From NCBI GenBank assembly GCA_013359135.1, contig JABWCN010000042.1, positions 1 to 39,721 of the forward strand: DNA of 39,721 bases, given 5' to 3'. Below are positions 23,833 to 31,970 of the stretch, piece by piece. A program made the position numbers and the translations under genes. Within the stretch, counting starts at the first letter, position 1. Each line of letters begins with the position of its first letter. The stretch comes from Pseudobdellovibrionaceae bacterium (GTDB lineage Bacteria > Bdellovibrionota > Bdellovibrionia > Bdellovibrionales > Bdellovibrionaceae). The notes beneath the pieces were generated by a model. The model made no database searches. It saw nothing but the letters and a program-made list of their open reading frames with translations, and was not told where the DNA came from.

Positions 23833-24339
23833 CTACCCAATTCCTAACTTTTTTAATAATTCATCGATATCATTTTGTCCCAAACTTTTCTCACCGACAG
23901 TTTCTCTAAAGTCTTTACCAAATTGGTCTGAAACCCACTTAAGTCTTTCCAGAAAAGTTTCAGTCAGAAAATTTTTGGCCGAAGCTTCAGTAAATTTTAA
24001 GTTATTGATCATTGCCTGAAGCGTTTCTGTCGCGTCCAACAAAAGCGCTACGCAAACAAAATAAAACTGAGGATTATTTTTTATCTGCGAAGCTTTGTAA
24101 CCAACAGCCTTACACAAAGCACAGTAATCTGAGATAAAGTGTAAAGGATGTGATTTATCAACTAAAAGAGCCAGATTTTTTGCACCACCCATAATACGAT
24201 CCACATTGTTACCAAAATTTTCCAATTTCTTAACCTGGTTAGGATCAGATTCAATTTCACTTAAAATTTCTAGACTCTCATCAATTAATGATTTGGATTC
24301 CTGAACAAATTCATTTAAAATTTCTATGTCTAAACTCAT
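23833..24339 (-). CDS. Pseudo-HPt protein with CheZ/FliM-like CheY-binding tail
   Basis: The 168-residue protein is helical. Residues 8-60 resemble a CheA-type phosphotransfer (HPt) domain: FVQESKSLIDESLEILSEIE, then VDRIMGGAKNL where a true HPt has HxIKGxAxxL. The phosphorylated His is replaced by Asp47. The C-terminus, GQNDIDELLKKLGIG (154-168), closely resembles the CheY-binding tail of CheZ (QDQVDDLLDSLGF in E. coli) and the FliM N-terminal motif (SQxxIDALL). I infer that it binds CheY but does not accept phosphate at this position. A CheZ-type DxxxQ catalytic motif was looked for and not found. It diverges from the HD-GYP gene at 24395, 55 bases away. The start is backed by AGGA. Confidence 0.7.
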   Translation of the reverse strand: MSLDIEILNEFVQESKSLIDESLEILSEIESDPNQVKKLENFGNNVDRIMGGAKNLALLVDKSHPLHFISDYCALCKAVGYKASQIKNNPQFYFVCVALLLDATETLQAMINNLKFTEASAKNFLTETFLERLKWVSDQFGKDFRETVGEKSLGQNDIDELLKKLGIG

Positions 24340-24394
24340 GTGTTTATCCTAACAAAAAAAAATTTAGGCACAAGAATATAATAAGGAATTTCTT

Positions 24395-25327
24395 ATGGAC
24401 CATGTTTCGATCCGAGTTAGTACTCTTCGCGGTGATCAAAAAATCAATTTCGATGCTTATGTTAAGATTAATGACAAATTTGTACTCTACCTACGTCGAG
24501 GAGACAGCTTTGAAGGACAGCGCCTGAAACGACTTAAGGAAAAAAAACTCAAGAAAATGTTCATTCTTAGCGGAGATGAAAGCAACTATAGACAATATTT
24601 GAAAACAAATATCGAATCTGCTTATGATTCAACATCTTCCAAAGATATGGAAAGTCGAGCCGAGATTATTCAAGGCGAACAGCAATCTAATGTAGAAGAA
24701 GTGTTTGAAAAGCCAGAAGATAAAGCCGCCTATAATGAAACCAAAGATGCTGCTGGTAAGTACGTAGACTTTTTGATGAAAAATACACAGGCAGCTACAG
24801 CCGTTTTGAACATTGAAAATTCTGATAAAAACTTAGCTCACCATGGAGTTAGCGTGGCTACTTTTGCTATTTCTCTGGCTCAAAAACTAAATATGACCGA
24901 AAATAAAACGACACAAATTCTAACTTTAGGTGCCCTTCTTCATGATATTGGTCACCACGACACGACGGTTAATATAGCCCAACCCCTAAAGGCACTAACG
25001 CCTCAAGATCTTGCTCTGTACAAAGAACATCCGCTTAAAGGAGCAGAGAGAGTCAAAGATAAAAATCACTTTGATCAGCAAGTTATAACCATTATTAATG
25101 AACATGAAGAACTTCTTGATGGCACAGGTTTTCCCAAAGGAAAAAAAGAAAATCAATTAGATCCACTTTCAATTATTGTAGCTAGCTGTAATGCTGTTGA
25201 CCGTCTTATAACTTTTGAGGGAATTGCAAAAAACGAAGCTCCAAAAAAACTGATGATTGAAAGAGTTGGAATGCACCCCTTGAATCACATTCAACTGCTT
25301 TCTGAAGTCTTAAAGACTCTTAAGTAA
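24395..25327 (+). CDS. HD-GYP-type putative cyclic-di-GMP phosphodiesterase
   Basis: The 310-residue protein begins with a module of about 60 residues (FDAYVKINDKFVLYLRRGDS, RLKEKKLKKMFIL) also present in the protein at 17666, then a linker, then an HD-GYP domain (residues 140-290). Motifs in order are LAHHG (His149/150), LLHDIG (His183, Asp184), EHPLKG (His212) and NEHEELLDGTGFP (His237; GTGFP at 243-247). These mostly keep the metal ligands, so activity on cyclic-di-GMP is plausible, though HHE has become EHE. AAGGAA precedes the ATG. The next gene is 122 bases further on, so it is probably a single-gene transcript. It diverges from the pseudo-HPt gene. Confidence 0.85.
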   Translation: MDHVSIRVSTLRGDQKINFDAYVKINDKFVLYLRRGDSFEGQRLKRLKEKKLKKMFILSGDESNYRQYLKTNIESAYDSTSSKDMESRAEIIQGEQQSNVEEVFEKPEDKAAYNETKDAAGKYVDFLMKNTQAATAVLNIENSDKNLAHHGVSVATFAISLAQKLNMTENKTTQILTLGALLHDIGHHDTTVNIAQPLKALTPQDLALYKEHPLKGAERVKDKNHFDQQVITIINEHEELLDGTGFPKGKKENQLDPLSIIVASCNAVDRLITFEGIAKNEAPKKLMIERVGMHPLNHIQLLSEVLKTLK

Positions 25328-25449
25328 GCTTAGCTTAGAAACAATAGAACGATTATAACGTCTAAAGAATTTACACTTTTTATAGTGAAATATTTATAAG
25401 TAAAATCAATTTCTATGACTTCTATTTTCTCAAGGCAGATATTATTGAA

Positions 25450-26277
25450 ATGCGACCAATTAAGTTTAAAAAAAATTATTTAACTGTTACTAATTTCATA
25501 ACTTTCATTTTAATTATTACTAGCTTTGGGATTAGTTCATGTAATAGGAAAGAAAAACTTTTTCTGGGTAACGATAATAACACAAGAAACAGTATAGTTG
25601 GTGGACATCAAGTTTCTAACACTTTATCAACTGGAAAATATCTTGTAGGCCTATTCGCTCCCAGATTTGGCAACTGCACTGGTGTTATTATAGATCAGGA
25701 TCTTATACTTACAGCGGCTCATTGTCTTCCAAGTAATGCCAAATCATTGACCGTTGTTTTTTCGGCTAATCTTCTTGAGGCTCGCCCCGAAAACATGAGA
25801 TCCGTTTTAGCAGCAAAAGTATTTCCAGGATGGTCGACAAATCAAAATAAAAAATCTAACCGCGGAGATCTTGCTTTGATTCGAATTCAGGGACATCTTC
25901 CTACAGGTTTTTCCCCAGCTTTTCTTTTAACATCTTCAATGTATTTGCAAAATAAAAGTTTTACTCTTTTAGCTGGGTACGGACTAAACTCTGGAACTGA
26001 CCAGAATAGTTATCCTGGCATTTTGCGAGAGGTATTTACAACTATTTCTTATTCCAACTACTCTCCTACAGAAATTCTACTTTCTCAACTTGACGGTAAA
26101 GGCACATGTACTGGTGACTCTGGAGGTCCTGCTTTTATTTTACTCAATGGAAGCTATTATTTATGGGGTCTGACCAGCAGCGGAGACCCTCAATGTCGTT
26201 TTTATGGTATTTATACCAATATCGTCCCATTCTTGAATTGGATTAAAACGTCTGCCGGGGAACTTAAGAGTCTATAG
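25450..26277 (+). CDS. Chymotrypsin-family (S1) serine protease lipoprotein
   Basis: The protein has 275 residues. A signal peptide ends in ISSC, so Cys31 is probably lipidated and the enzyme anchored in the envelope. SIVGG near residues 48-52 looks like the activation site of a trypsinogen-type zymogen. The triad is complete: His91 in TAAHC, Asp140 in RGDLAL, Ser224 in GDSGGP. Position 218, six residues before Ser224 and matching residue 189 of trypsin, is Gly, so Arg/Lys specificity is not expected; a chymotrypsin- or elastase-like pocket is more likely. The start has a poor ribosome binding site. It converges on the gene at 26303. Confidence 0.9.
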   Translation: MRPIKFKKNYLTVTNFITFILIITSFGISSCNRKEKLFLGNDNNTRNSIVGGHQVSNTLSTGKYLVGLFAPRFGNCTGVIIDQDLILTAAHCLPSNAKSLTVVFSANLLEARPENMRSVLAAKVFPGWSTNQNKKSNRGDLALIRIQGHLPTGFSPAFLLTSSMYLQNKSFTLLAGYGLNSGTDQNSYPGILREVFTTISYSNYSPTEILLSQLDGKGTCTGDSGGPAFILLNGSYYLWGLTSSGDPQCRFYGIYTNIVPFLNWIKTSAGELKSL

Positions 26278-26278
26278 A

Positions 26279-26311
26279 AATAAATAATTTTTATTTTAAA
26301 ATTTATTTATT
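26279..26311. terminator. AT-only inverted repeat between convergent genes
   Basis: AATAAATAA (26279-26287) and TTATTTATT (26303-26311) are perfect 9-bp arms between the convergent genes ending at 26277 and 26303; the right arm includes the stop of the minus-strand gene. As a hairpin it is weak, being all A/T, so a bidirectional terminator role is only a possibility. Confidence 0.4.
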
Positions 26312-27016
26312 CCCTAAAGGAATTTGAGGAACATCTTGGCATAGAATGGGAATACCTTGAGTATTCAGAGGCTTCGCCATTTTATCCAACTCATTAAATG
26401 TATCTAACATGAAAATATGCCCATAAACCATTTCCCTGGCTAATGCGATGGCTCCGGCTTCACCTTTAGCTTCTAAAGTAGCCTCTTGAATTGGAGCCAT
26501 ATACGCTATTCTTGCAATGCTTTCTAAAGCATGACGTATCATGCAGTTATATCTCAGTTCTTTTTCAACTTCCTTTAAAAGATCTTTAGTAACACTTAAT
26601 ACCTGCTTAAGATCTTGATAATCAAAATAAGCACTATATAAAAGTCTTTTAGCTTGTTTAAGATTAAAGTCTACATAGTCTTTTACATTAGGTGCACCTT
26701 CAGGCCAAAAATCATTAAATTTATTTACCGTGCTCATACTTACATAATCATCGCAGGTTATGCTAATCCCATAAGGCTCAAAAAGTTGACTTTTGTAGTC
26801 AAAATTTGCAAATACGAAACTAAAGAAAAGTAGTCGTTTTTCAAAACTAATTAATTTTTCAGAAATAGCTTCGGACTGACCATTAGAAAGTAAGGAGTAT
26901 CTTGGCTTTCTTTCCTCATTAATTTTTATAGCCTCACGTAAATGATTTCTGAAACAGTTTGCTAAAACCACATCAGAAATCATAAAAAAACCTAATAATA
27001 AAATTAAAATTCTCAT
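26303..27016 (-). CDS. Exported protein of unknown function
   Basis: The 237-residue protein has a signal peptide ending at VVLAN (cleavage near residue 19), followed at once by Cys21 in NCFRNH. Other Cys are in ITCDDY, YNCMIR and LCQDVP, so two disulphides are possible. The body is mainly helical. I do not recognise the family. The gene lies 114 bases downstream of the BtaA-like gene at 27131 on the same strand, so it could be the last member of that operon or have its own promoter; the gap shows no clear promoter or terminator. There is no good ribosome binding site. Confidence 0.72.
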   Translation of the reverse strand: MRILILLLGFFMISDVVLANCFRNHLREAIKINEERKPRYSLLSNGQSEAISEKLISFEKRLLFFSFVFANFDYKSQLFEPYGISITCDDYVSMSTVNKFNDFWPEGAPNVKDYVDFNLKQAKRLLYSAYFDYQDLKQVLSVTKDLLKEVEKELRYNCMIRHALESIARIAYMAPIQEATLEAKGEAGAIALAREMVYGHIFMLDTFNELDKMAKPLNTQGIPILCQDVPQIPLGNK

Positions 27017-27130
27017 CCCATTAATCTATAAGATTTTTCTCAAAAGTACATACCTCTTATAAAAAATACTAACTTGTATGATCATTTAACACTTTATTTA
27101 ATATCTCTAAACTTATTCTCTGTGGCTATT

Positions 27131-28228
27131 CTAGTGCTTCTGATAGATATGAAACTCATAGACCCCAGTTCCATCAACATCATGGGCCCACACTTCCTTT
27201 TCTTTTAAAACAGACCAATTTTCAGTATTTATCTGCTTCGGTTTTCTCATAAAAGATCTTATCACCATCTGACTACCCCTCGATGTTTGAGGATTCAATT
27301 TTTGCAATATTTCATTGGCTGCAGCATCGGGAATATAAGATATTGTATCTGAAAGAGAGATAAAATCATAAGCATTTTTTGGCAATAATTCTAGCAAATT
27401 ACCTACATGATAATTTAACTTTGTCGTTGATTTTTTTACCTTCTGAATACATTCACTGTGGGCTTCTAAAGGTAAACCTTCTTCGTATCTGATCTCACCT
27501 AAAAACAAGATCTGCATGAAGTAGTTTTTTCTAACCAATTGACTTCTAAAAATCCTGTCAAACTCTTCAATTATAAACTGATAGGGTGGGCGCTGCTCTG
27601 TTCTGTGCTCTTCTTTGCCACTAAAATGACCTTTATATAGAAATTTATTAAATACGTATTCGCTGGCTAAAATTCGCATAAAAGAATTCCAACGTACTCT
27701 AGGCCATTCCTTTTCATAAATACTTATCTGCTCTTGCAAATTTTGCGCTTGAAAAATACTTGAAAAATCGCACTGTAGATAATCTCTAAATATTTTTCCT
27801 AGCTTTTGAAAGTGCGACTCCCAACGCCCTAGCAAAATAAATCCTTTCCCAATCCAGCTATTTTTTCTTTCTAACCAAAAACTTCTAGTCTTATCAGAAA
27901 GACTTAGTTTTTCAAAAAGCTCTAACCTACTATCACCTTCAAGTTTCAGTTTTTGTATAGCGCCACGATAACCCATAAAAAATAACCACTCTGCTTCAGA
28001 TAACTGTCGCATCGATTCATAACGTAATTCGCATAAATAAATCTGTTCCTGACTCATATCAATAATATCTAAAACTTTTGGGTTCTTAGCCAACAACGGT
28101 AAACAACGAGCTCCTGATCCTGCAATACTAAATACTCTATCGACATTCATTGGTAACAACTCATATTCCACAATAGTATCTTCATTTGCTAAAGTATAAT
28201 TTAAACTTGAAAAGTACTCTGTTGCCAT
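27131..28228 (-). CDS. BtaA-like aminocarboxypropyl transferase (DUF3419)
   Basis: BtaA moves the 3-amino-3-carboxypropyl group of SAM onto diacylglycerol, giving diacylglyceryl-homoserine, the first step to betaine lipid. The sequence shows the family start YFSSLNYTLANEDTIVEYELL and the SAM-binding segment FSIAGSGARCLPLL with the following DIIDMSQEQIYLCELRYESM (about residues 34-70), then FISLSDTISYIP later. The 365 residues are in the family range. BtaB, the N-methyltransferase that completes the betaine head group, is not in the window. The gene is 12 bases after the beta-barrel gene and the start follows AAGGAGT. It could act on a different lipid acceptor; that is an inference from its neighbours. 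Confidence 0.82.
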   Translation of the reverse strand: MATEYFSSLNYTLANEDTIVEYELLPMNVDRVFSIAGSGARCLPLLAKNPKVLDIIDMSQEQIYLCELRYESMRQLSEAEWLFFMGYRGAIQKLKLEGDSRLELFEKLSLSDKTRSFWLERKNSWIGKGFILLGRWESHFQKLGKIFRDYLQCDFSSIFQAQNLQEQISIYEKEWPRVRWNSFMRILASEYVFNKFLYKGHFSGKEEHRTEQRPPYQFIIEEFDRIFRSQLVRKNYFMQILFLGEIRYEEGLPLEAHSECIQKVKKSTTKLNYHVGNLLELLPKNAYDFISLSDTISYIPDAAANEILQKLNPQTSRGSQMVIRSFMRKPKQINTENWSVLKEKEVWAHDVDGTGVYEFHIYQKH

Positions 28229-28240
28229 TTTTACTCCTTG

Positions 28241-29320
28241 TTAAATATCTGAAAAAAATTGAAATCGAACTCCATAGAGATCTCCCTTGACTCGATCCTG
28301 AACTAACCAGTTCAGCGTTCCAAGACCTCCATTATAATTTTGATACAAAATCCCAATAGAAAATTTTTTTTTAAAAGTTCTTGTATATTGAGCACTGTAA
28401 AAATAATCTTTATAATAGGTATTACCAAACTCCTGTAGCTGTATTTCATTTTTTCCAGCATTATAAAGTAAAGAAAAGTAATGCACACCTTGAGTGATGT
28501 CTTCTGGATTACTATCTTCTGTATAAAGTACAAATTGTGGAGTCATTGTTAATTGCCCAATAAATATATCAGTACCAATACTTGCAAAACTTGACTCTTT
28601 TCTATAGATGAACAAAGAATTTTGTTGATTGTCTCTATAACCAATTTCTATTTTTGGAACCCAATTTTCAAAAGCATAATTAAGTCCATATCCAAATGTA
28701 TTTTTTTTTAGAGCTCTAGCAGCAACAAAGCTATTTTGTAGGCCTTTAAAATCAAACTTAAATCTAACACCTGGATTAATGTCTTCTTTTTGACTTTGTG
28801 GCTGTGTTATTATTGCAGGAAAGGTGTCTTCAGCTACTTCTGTAAATGCAACAAGATCTAATTGCCAATGCTCTCTTGAGACACTTAATGAAGCCCCCCC
28901 AGAATGGGTCAACTGAAAGGACAAAGGATCAATAAAAAGTCGATCATACTTTCTTGCTGTCCACACATCTAATGACGGGATTATCCACGAATCACTCCAA
29001 CGATTTGCTTGTCGTCCAATCTTCAAAAATAAACTTGATGTGGAATATTCAACATAAAACTCCTGCAAAAAGCCCTTTGATCTAACTGATCTCCATTCAT
29101 AAAATTCTGGATCATTAAAATTATGTTCTGCAAAAAAGTCAGTATAGAATCGAAATGATTTTACCTGAAAATCTGCTTGAGATGAAACGATAAGCCTGTT
29201 GACATGTATATTCTCATTAGCGACTAAATCATATCTAGGATTGAAGAGTAAACTAGCTTCTGCAACCTCCACTATGGTGGTACTTAAATAAAAAATAAAA
29301 ATAACAAGTCGTTTGATCAT
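28241..29320 (-). CDS. Outer-membrane beta-barrel protein
   Basis: The protein has 359 residues with a signal peptide ending near EVAEA (residue 22). The mature part is a series of short amphipathic strands with aromatic ends (FRFYTDFFAEHN, LFLKIGRQANRW, YGLNYAFENW, YFSLLYNAG, YTRTFKKKFSIGILYQNYN) and ends in YGVRFQFFSDI, typical of a porin-like barrel. The segment GRQANRWSDSWIIPSLDVW is similar to DUF1302-like or alginate-export-like barrels, but I cannot name the family. It is two bases downstream of the LolA-like gene and directly before the BtaA-like gene. With the ABC pair and LolA-like carrier it would be the outer-membrane end of an export route. Confidence 0.78.
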   Translation of the reverse strand: MIKRLVIFIFYLSTTIVEVAEASLLFNPRYDLVANENIHVNRLIVSSQADFQVKSFRFYTDFFAEHNFNDPEFYEWRSVRSKGFLQEFYVEYSTSSLFLKIGRQANRWSDSWIIPSLDVWTARKYDRLFIDPLSFQLTHSGGASLSVSREHWQLDLVAFTEVAEDTFPAIITQPQSQKEDINPGVRFKFDFKGLQNSFVAARALKKNTFGYGLNYAFENWVPKIEIGYRDNQQNSLFIYRKESSFASIGTDIFIGQLTMTPQFVLYTEDSNPEDITQGVHYFSLLYNAGKNEIQLQEFGNTYYKDYFYSAQYTRTFKKKFSIGILYQNYNGGLGTLNWLVQDRVKGDLYGVRFQFFSDI

Positions 29321-29322
29321 CT

Positions 29323-30018
29323 TTATTTTAAAGATTCAATTTTTCTTATAGTGAAAAACTCATCGTCAAAATCTTTTTTTTCCATAGCTTTTATAGTTAT
29401 CACAGATGTTTTATTAGCCTTGTCTTCAATACGAATTTGAGAAGGTCTTTGGGCTCCGGCTAAAACCTTATAGTTTTCAAAATAGGCTTTTTTCAATATC
29501 GTTTTTCCATTTAGACCTAAATACTCAGTTCTTAGAGGTCTACCTGTTGATTTTTCTACCCATAATCTAATAGCCGCATAAGTTAAATTTTCTTTCTTGC
29601 CTTCTAATAATAACTGAAACTCTTTAGGGGACTCGTTCTCAATTTTTGCTAAATAATCTCCAAACCACCTTGTTCTAGAGATGTCACCATTAGCCACTTG
29701 CCCTGACAACTTTTGAGATAAAGAAAGCCTAACAGTTCTCTTCAAATTTGGAACATATGCATGAAAATCACGATCAAGCATGAGCATATTTCTTCCTTTA
29801 TCCTGGGCTGGTGACTTTGTAACGATAATTGTACGATCCTGACCTTTTAAAAAAACTTGAAATTCTGAGATATCTTCTTCGCCCTTAACTTCAATAAGCA
29901 TCTCATAAGATTCTGCTGGATTTCTTATTTCGTCAGCTTTTTTTATAATATCTTGAGCTTTATCTGCAAAAGACAGAGACGCAAAGAATAAAAAAATTGT
30001 AATTAAAAATTTTCTCAT
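29323..30018 (-). CDS. LolA-like periplasmic carrier (outer-membrane lipoprotein-sorting family)
   Basis: The protein has 231 residues with a signal peptide ending at LSFAD (cleavage near residue 18). The mature part has the unclosed-barrel type sequence of the LolA-like superfamily: KAQDIIKKADEIRNPAESYE, KSPAQDKGRNMLML, ISRTRWFGDYLAKI, LRTEYLGLNGKTILKKAYF, RPSQIRIEDK. These match the distant LolA/RseB-like outer-membrane lipoprotein-sorting family that often sits with RND or ABC exporters, rather than the housekeeping LolA. It is expected to carry lipid or lipoprotein across the periplasm. The start follows AAAGGAAA. It lies between the FtsX-type permease (10 bases) and the barrel (2 bases). 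Confidence 0.82.
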   Translation of the reverse strand: MRKFLITIFLFFASLSFADKAQDIIKKADEIRNPAESYEMLIEVKGEEDISEFQVFLKGQDRTIIVTKSPAQDKGRNMLMLDRDFHAYVPNLKRTVRLSLSQKLSGQVANGDISRTRWFGDYLAKIENESPKEFQLLLEGKKENLTYAAIRLWVEKSTGRPLRTEYLGLNGKTILKKAYFENYKVLAGAQRPSQIRIEDKANKTSVITIKAMEKKDFDDEFFTIRKIESLK

Positions 30019-30028
30019 CAGATTTCCT

Positions 30029-31234
30029 TTATGTTGATCTTAATAATTCTGGGATTGATTTTCTTAAAATTTTAGCAATTGGCCAAAGGCTAGATAATCC
30101 AGCAGTCAAAGCTGGTAACAGAAGAGCATTAAAATAGTGAGCTGGTTGAATTTCTAGAAAAATTAAAAACTGTCTTGTTATTCCAGGACCTGGAGGCATA
30201 GGAATGCCGTGAGCAAGTAAGGTTTTTTCTACCAAAACTGCCAAAATAATACCAACAATACCACCTATACATCCTAAAATTAAATTTTCAGTAAACAGTA
30301 TTTGAAATAATCTTTTACGACTTTCACCGTTTGCCCTTAAAGCTCCCATCTCTCCGGATCTTTCTAAGAGAGACACAGCGATTGTATTAAAAATACCCAA
30401 AGCAACAATGATTAGTATAATAGTTCTTATAAATGAAAATTGAGCTTCTAAAAAGTCTACAGAGTTTTGATAGTAAGATTTATCCAGAATATCAAAAGGA
30501 ATCGGATCCAAATTTAAGTTTAAACTTTTTATTTTTTGCTCAATAACTGACCAGTCACCAACGCCTGTCGTTGATAAAGAAATTTTCTCAACTCTGTCTA
30601 CATTTAAAAGTTTTTGTGCTGATTTAAGAGATACTCTGAAAAAAGTATCATCAACGCTCTTTTTTCCCATATGAAAAATTCCAGCAACGATGTAATCAGC
30701 ACCATTCAGTTGTCCCGAAATAGTCTGACTTAAAACTGTTACGGAGTCACCTACTTTAGCACCAAGAGACTCAGCTAACCCTTTACCAAGAATAATCTCA
30801 TCCTCAGCTTTAATTTCTCCACCTTCAATAAAATTCATCTGATTAAAAAACTTATTCTCTCTTTCAGGGACAATTCCTTCCCCCTTGCCCCCTAGGTTAA
30901 TATCCCCTTTAACCAAGAAAGCATACAATGAAACTCTGGGAAACAGTTCAACAATTTCCGGTATTTTTCTTAACTCTTTTTCAAGTTCTTCTTCATGCTC
31001 AAGCCAATATTTCCAAGGCTTTTCTTGAACTTTATTATAGTAATCTTTAGGGTAAATTTCGCCAAAGCCGTAATAACCGTGGATAGTATTTTCACGGTAC
31101 TGGTTCATAATTCCCGAATTAAATCCTTGATAAATTAACAAACCGGCCGAACCTAAAGCTACAGTGAATAAACTAGCAAACGTTCTACGTACATTTCGGA
31201 ACAAATTTCTCCATGCAAGTTTTAGAGTATTCAT
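30029..31234 (-). CDS. MacB/LolC-type ABC transporter permease (FtsX family)
   Basis: The 401-residue protein has one N-terminal transmembrane helix (about residues 20-40, FASLFTVALGSAGLLIYQGF), a large periplasmic MacB-type domain (about 45-260), and three C-terminal helices (about 265-290, 310-335, 360-385) that form the FtsX domain. This is the layout of LolC/E and MacB permeases, which move substrates from the membrane to the periplasm mechanically rather than through a channel. The ATG overlaps the stop of the ATPase gene by four bases, so the pair is translationally coupled. The LolA-like gene follows ten bases later. Only one permease gene is present, so a homodimer is expected. Confidence 0.9.
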   Translation of the reverse strand: MNTLKLAWRNLFRNVRRTFASLFTVALGSAGLLIYQGFNSGIMNQYRENTIHGYYGFGEIYPKDYYNKVQEKPWKYWLEHEEELEKELRKIPEIVELFPRVSLYAFLVKGDINLGGKGEGIVPERENKFFNQMNFIEGGEIKAEDEIILGKGLAESLGAKVGDSVTVLSQTISGQLNGADYIVAGIFHMGKKSVDDTFFRVSLKSAQKLLNVDRVEKISLSTTGVGDWSVIEQKIKSLNLNLDPIPFDILDKSYYQNSVDFLEAQFSFIRTIILIIVALGIFNTIAVSLLERSGEMGALRANGESRKRLFQILFTENLILGCIGGIVGIILAVLVEKTLLAHGIPMPPGPGITRQFLIFLEIQPAHYFNALLLPALTAGLSSLWPIAKILRKSIPELLRST

Positions 31235-31920
31235 AACTCTTCCCTTTTTACAATAGAACCATCTTTTAAATGAAAAATTTCTCTAGCGTATGTCATTAAG
31301 TGTTGATCATGAGTAGAAAATATAAAACTTGTTCTTTCTTTTGTCTGCAAATCTTTGAAAACATTAATAATTTTTTCTGAAGTTTCAGAATCAAGATTTG
31401 CCGTAGGCTCATCTGCTAAAATAACCAAAGGTTTTTTAGCTAGAGCTCTAGCAATAGCTACTCGTTGCCGCTGTCCTCCAGAAAGCTCGAGTGGTTTTTT
31501 ATTAATATGATCAGCAAGCCCCATGAGATCTAAAACTTCTTTCCCAATTCGTTGCGAGTCAGTTGCAGAATATCCCAAAGAAGGTAAAAAATAAATTGTG
31601 TTTTCCAAAACTGTTAATGTTGGTATTAAGTAAAAAGACTGAAAGACAAAACCCACTTTTTCAAGACGAAGTTTTTCTTTTTGTGCTTCTGTCTTCCTTG
31701 TTACATCTTCTCCACAAAAAAATATCTTTCCCTGCGTTGGGCTCTCGATCAGACCAAGTATATTTAACAGCGTGGTTTTTCCTGTTCCACTAGGTCCAAC
31801 AAAACAAGTAAAACTTTCTTTCTTTAAAGAAAAATCAAGATGGTTCAAAACTGGAATTTTTTGTTGATTCCAATCATAGGAATACTGCAAATTTTTAGCT
31901 TCGAATAATAAATTATCCAT
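31231..31920 (-). CDS. LolD/MacB-type ABC transporter ATPase
   Basis: This ATPase of 229 residues shows Walker [10 protein letters not shown] (about 42-50), Q-loop FVFQSFYL, signature [15 protein letters not shown] (from 146), Walker B VILADEP and the switch His in STHDQH. The signature and sequence style place it with the LolD/MacB/FtsE group that works with FtsX-type permeases. Its ATP hydrolysis drives the permease at 30029, with which it overlaps by four bases. It starts 50 bases after the stop of the acyl-reductase-like gene, the largest gap in the run, with no promoter seen there. The ribosome binding site is weak. Confidence 0.95.
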   Translation of the reverse strand: MDNLLFEAKNLQYSYDWNQQKIPVLNHLDFSLKKESFTCFVGPSGTGKTTLLNILGLIESPTQGKIFFCGEDVTRKTEAQKEKLRLEKVGFVFQSFYLIPTLTVLENTIYFLPSLGYSATDSQRIGKEVLDLMGLADHINKKPLELSGGQRQRVAIARALAKKPLVILADEPTANLDSETSEKIINVFKDLQTKERTSFIFSTHDQHLMTYAREIFHLKDGSIVKREEL

Positions 31921-31970
31921 GGGTTCAACTTACAATTTCACAAGCAAAGCGTCCAGAAATATATTTTGGT

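Noticed and set aside
23932-24034. CheZ-type phosphatase active site in the pseudo-HPt protein
   Set aside because: The protein has LDATETLQ, where Asp and Gln are six apart; CheZ needs DxxxQ. The resemblance is limited to the C-terminal tail.
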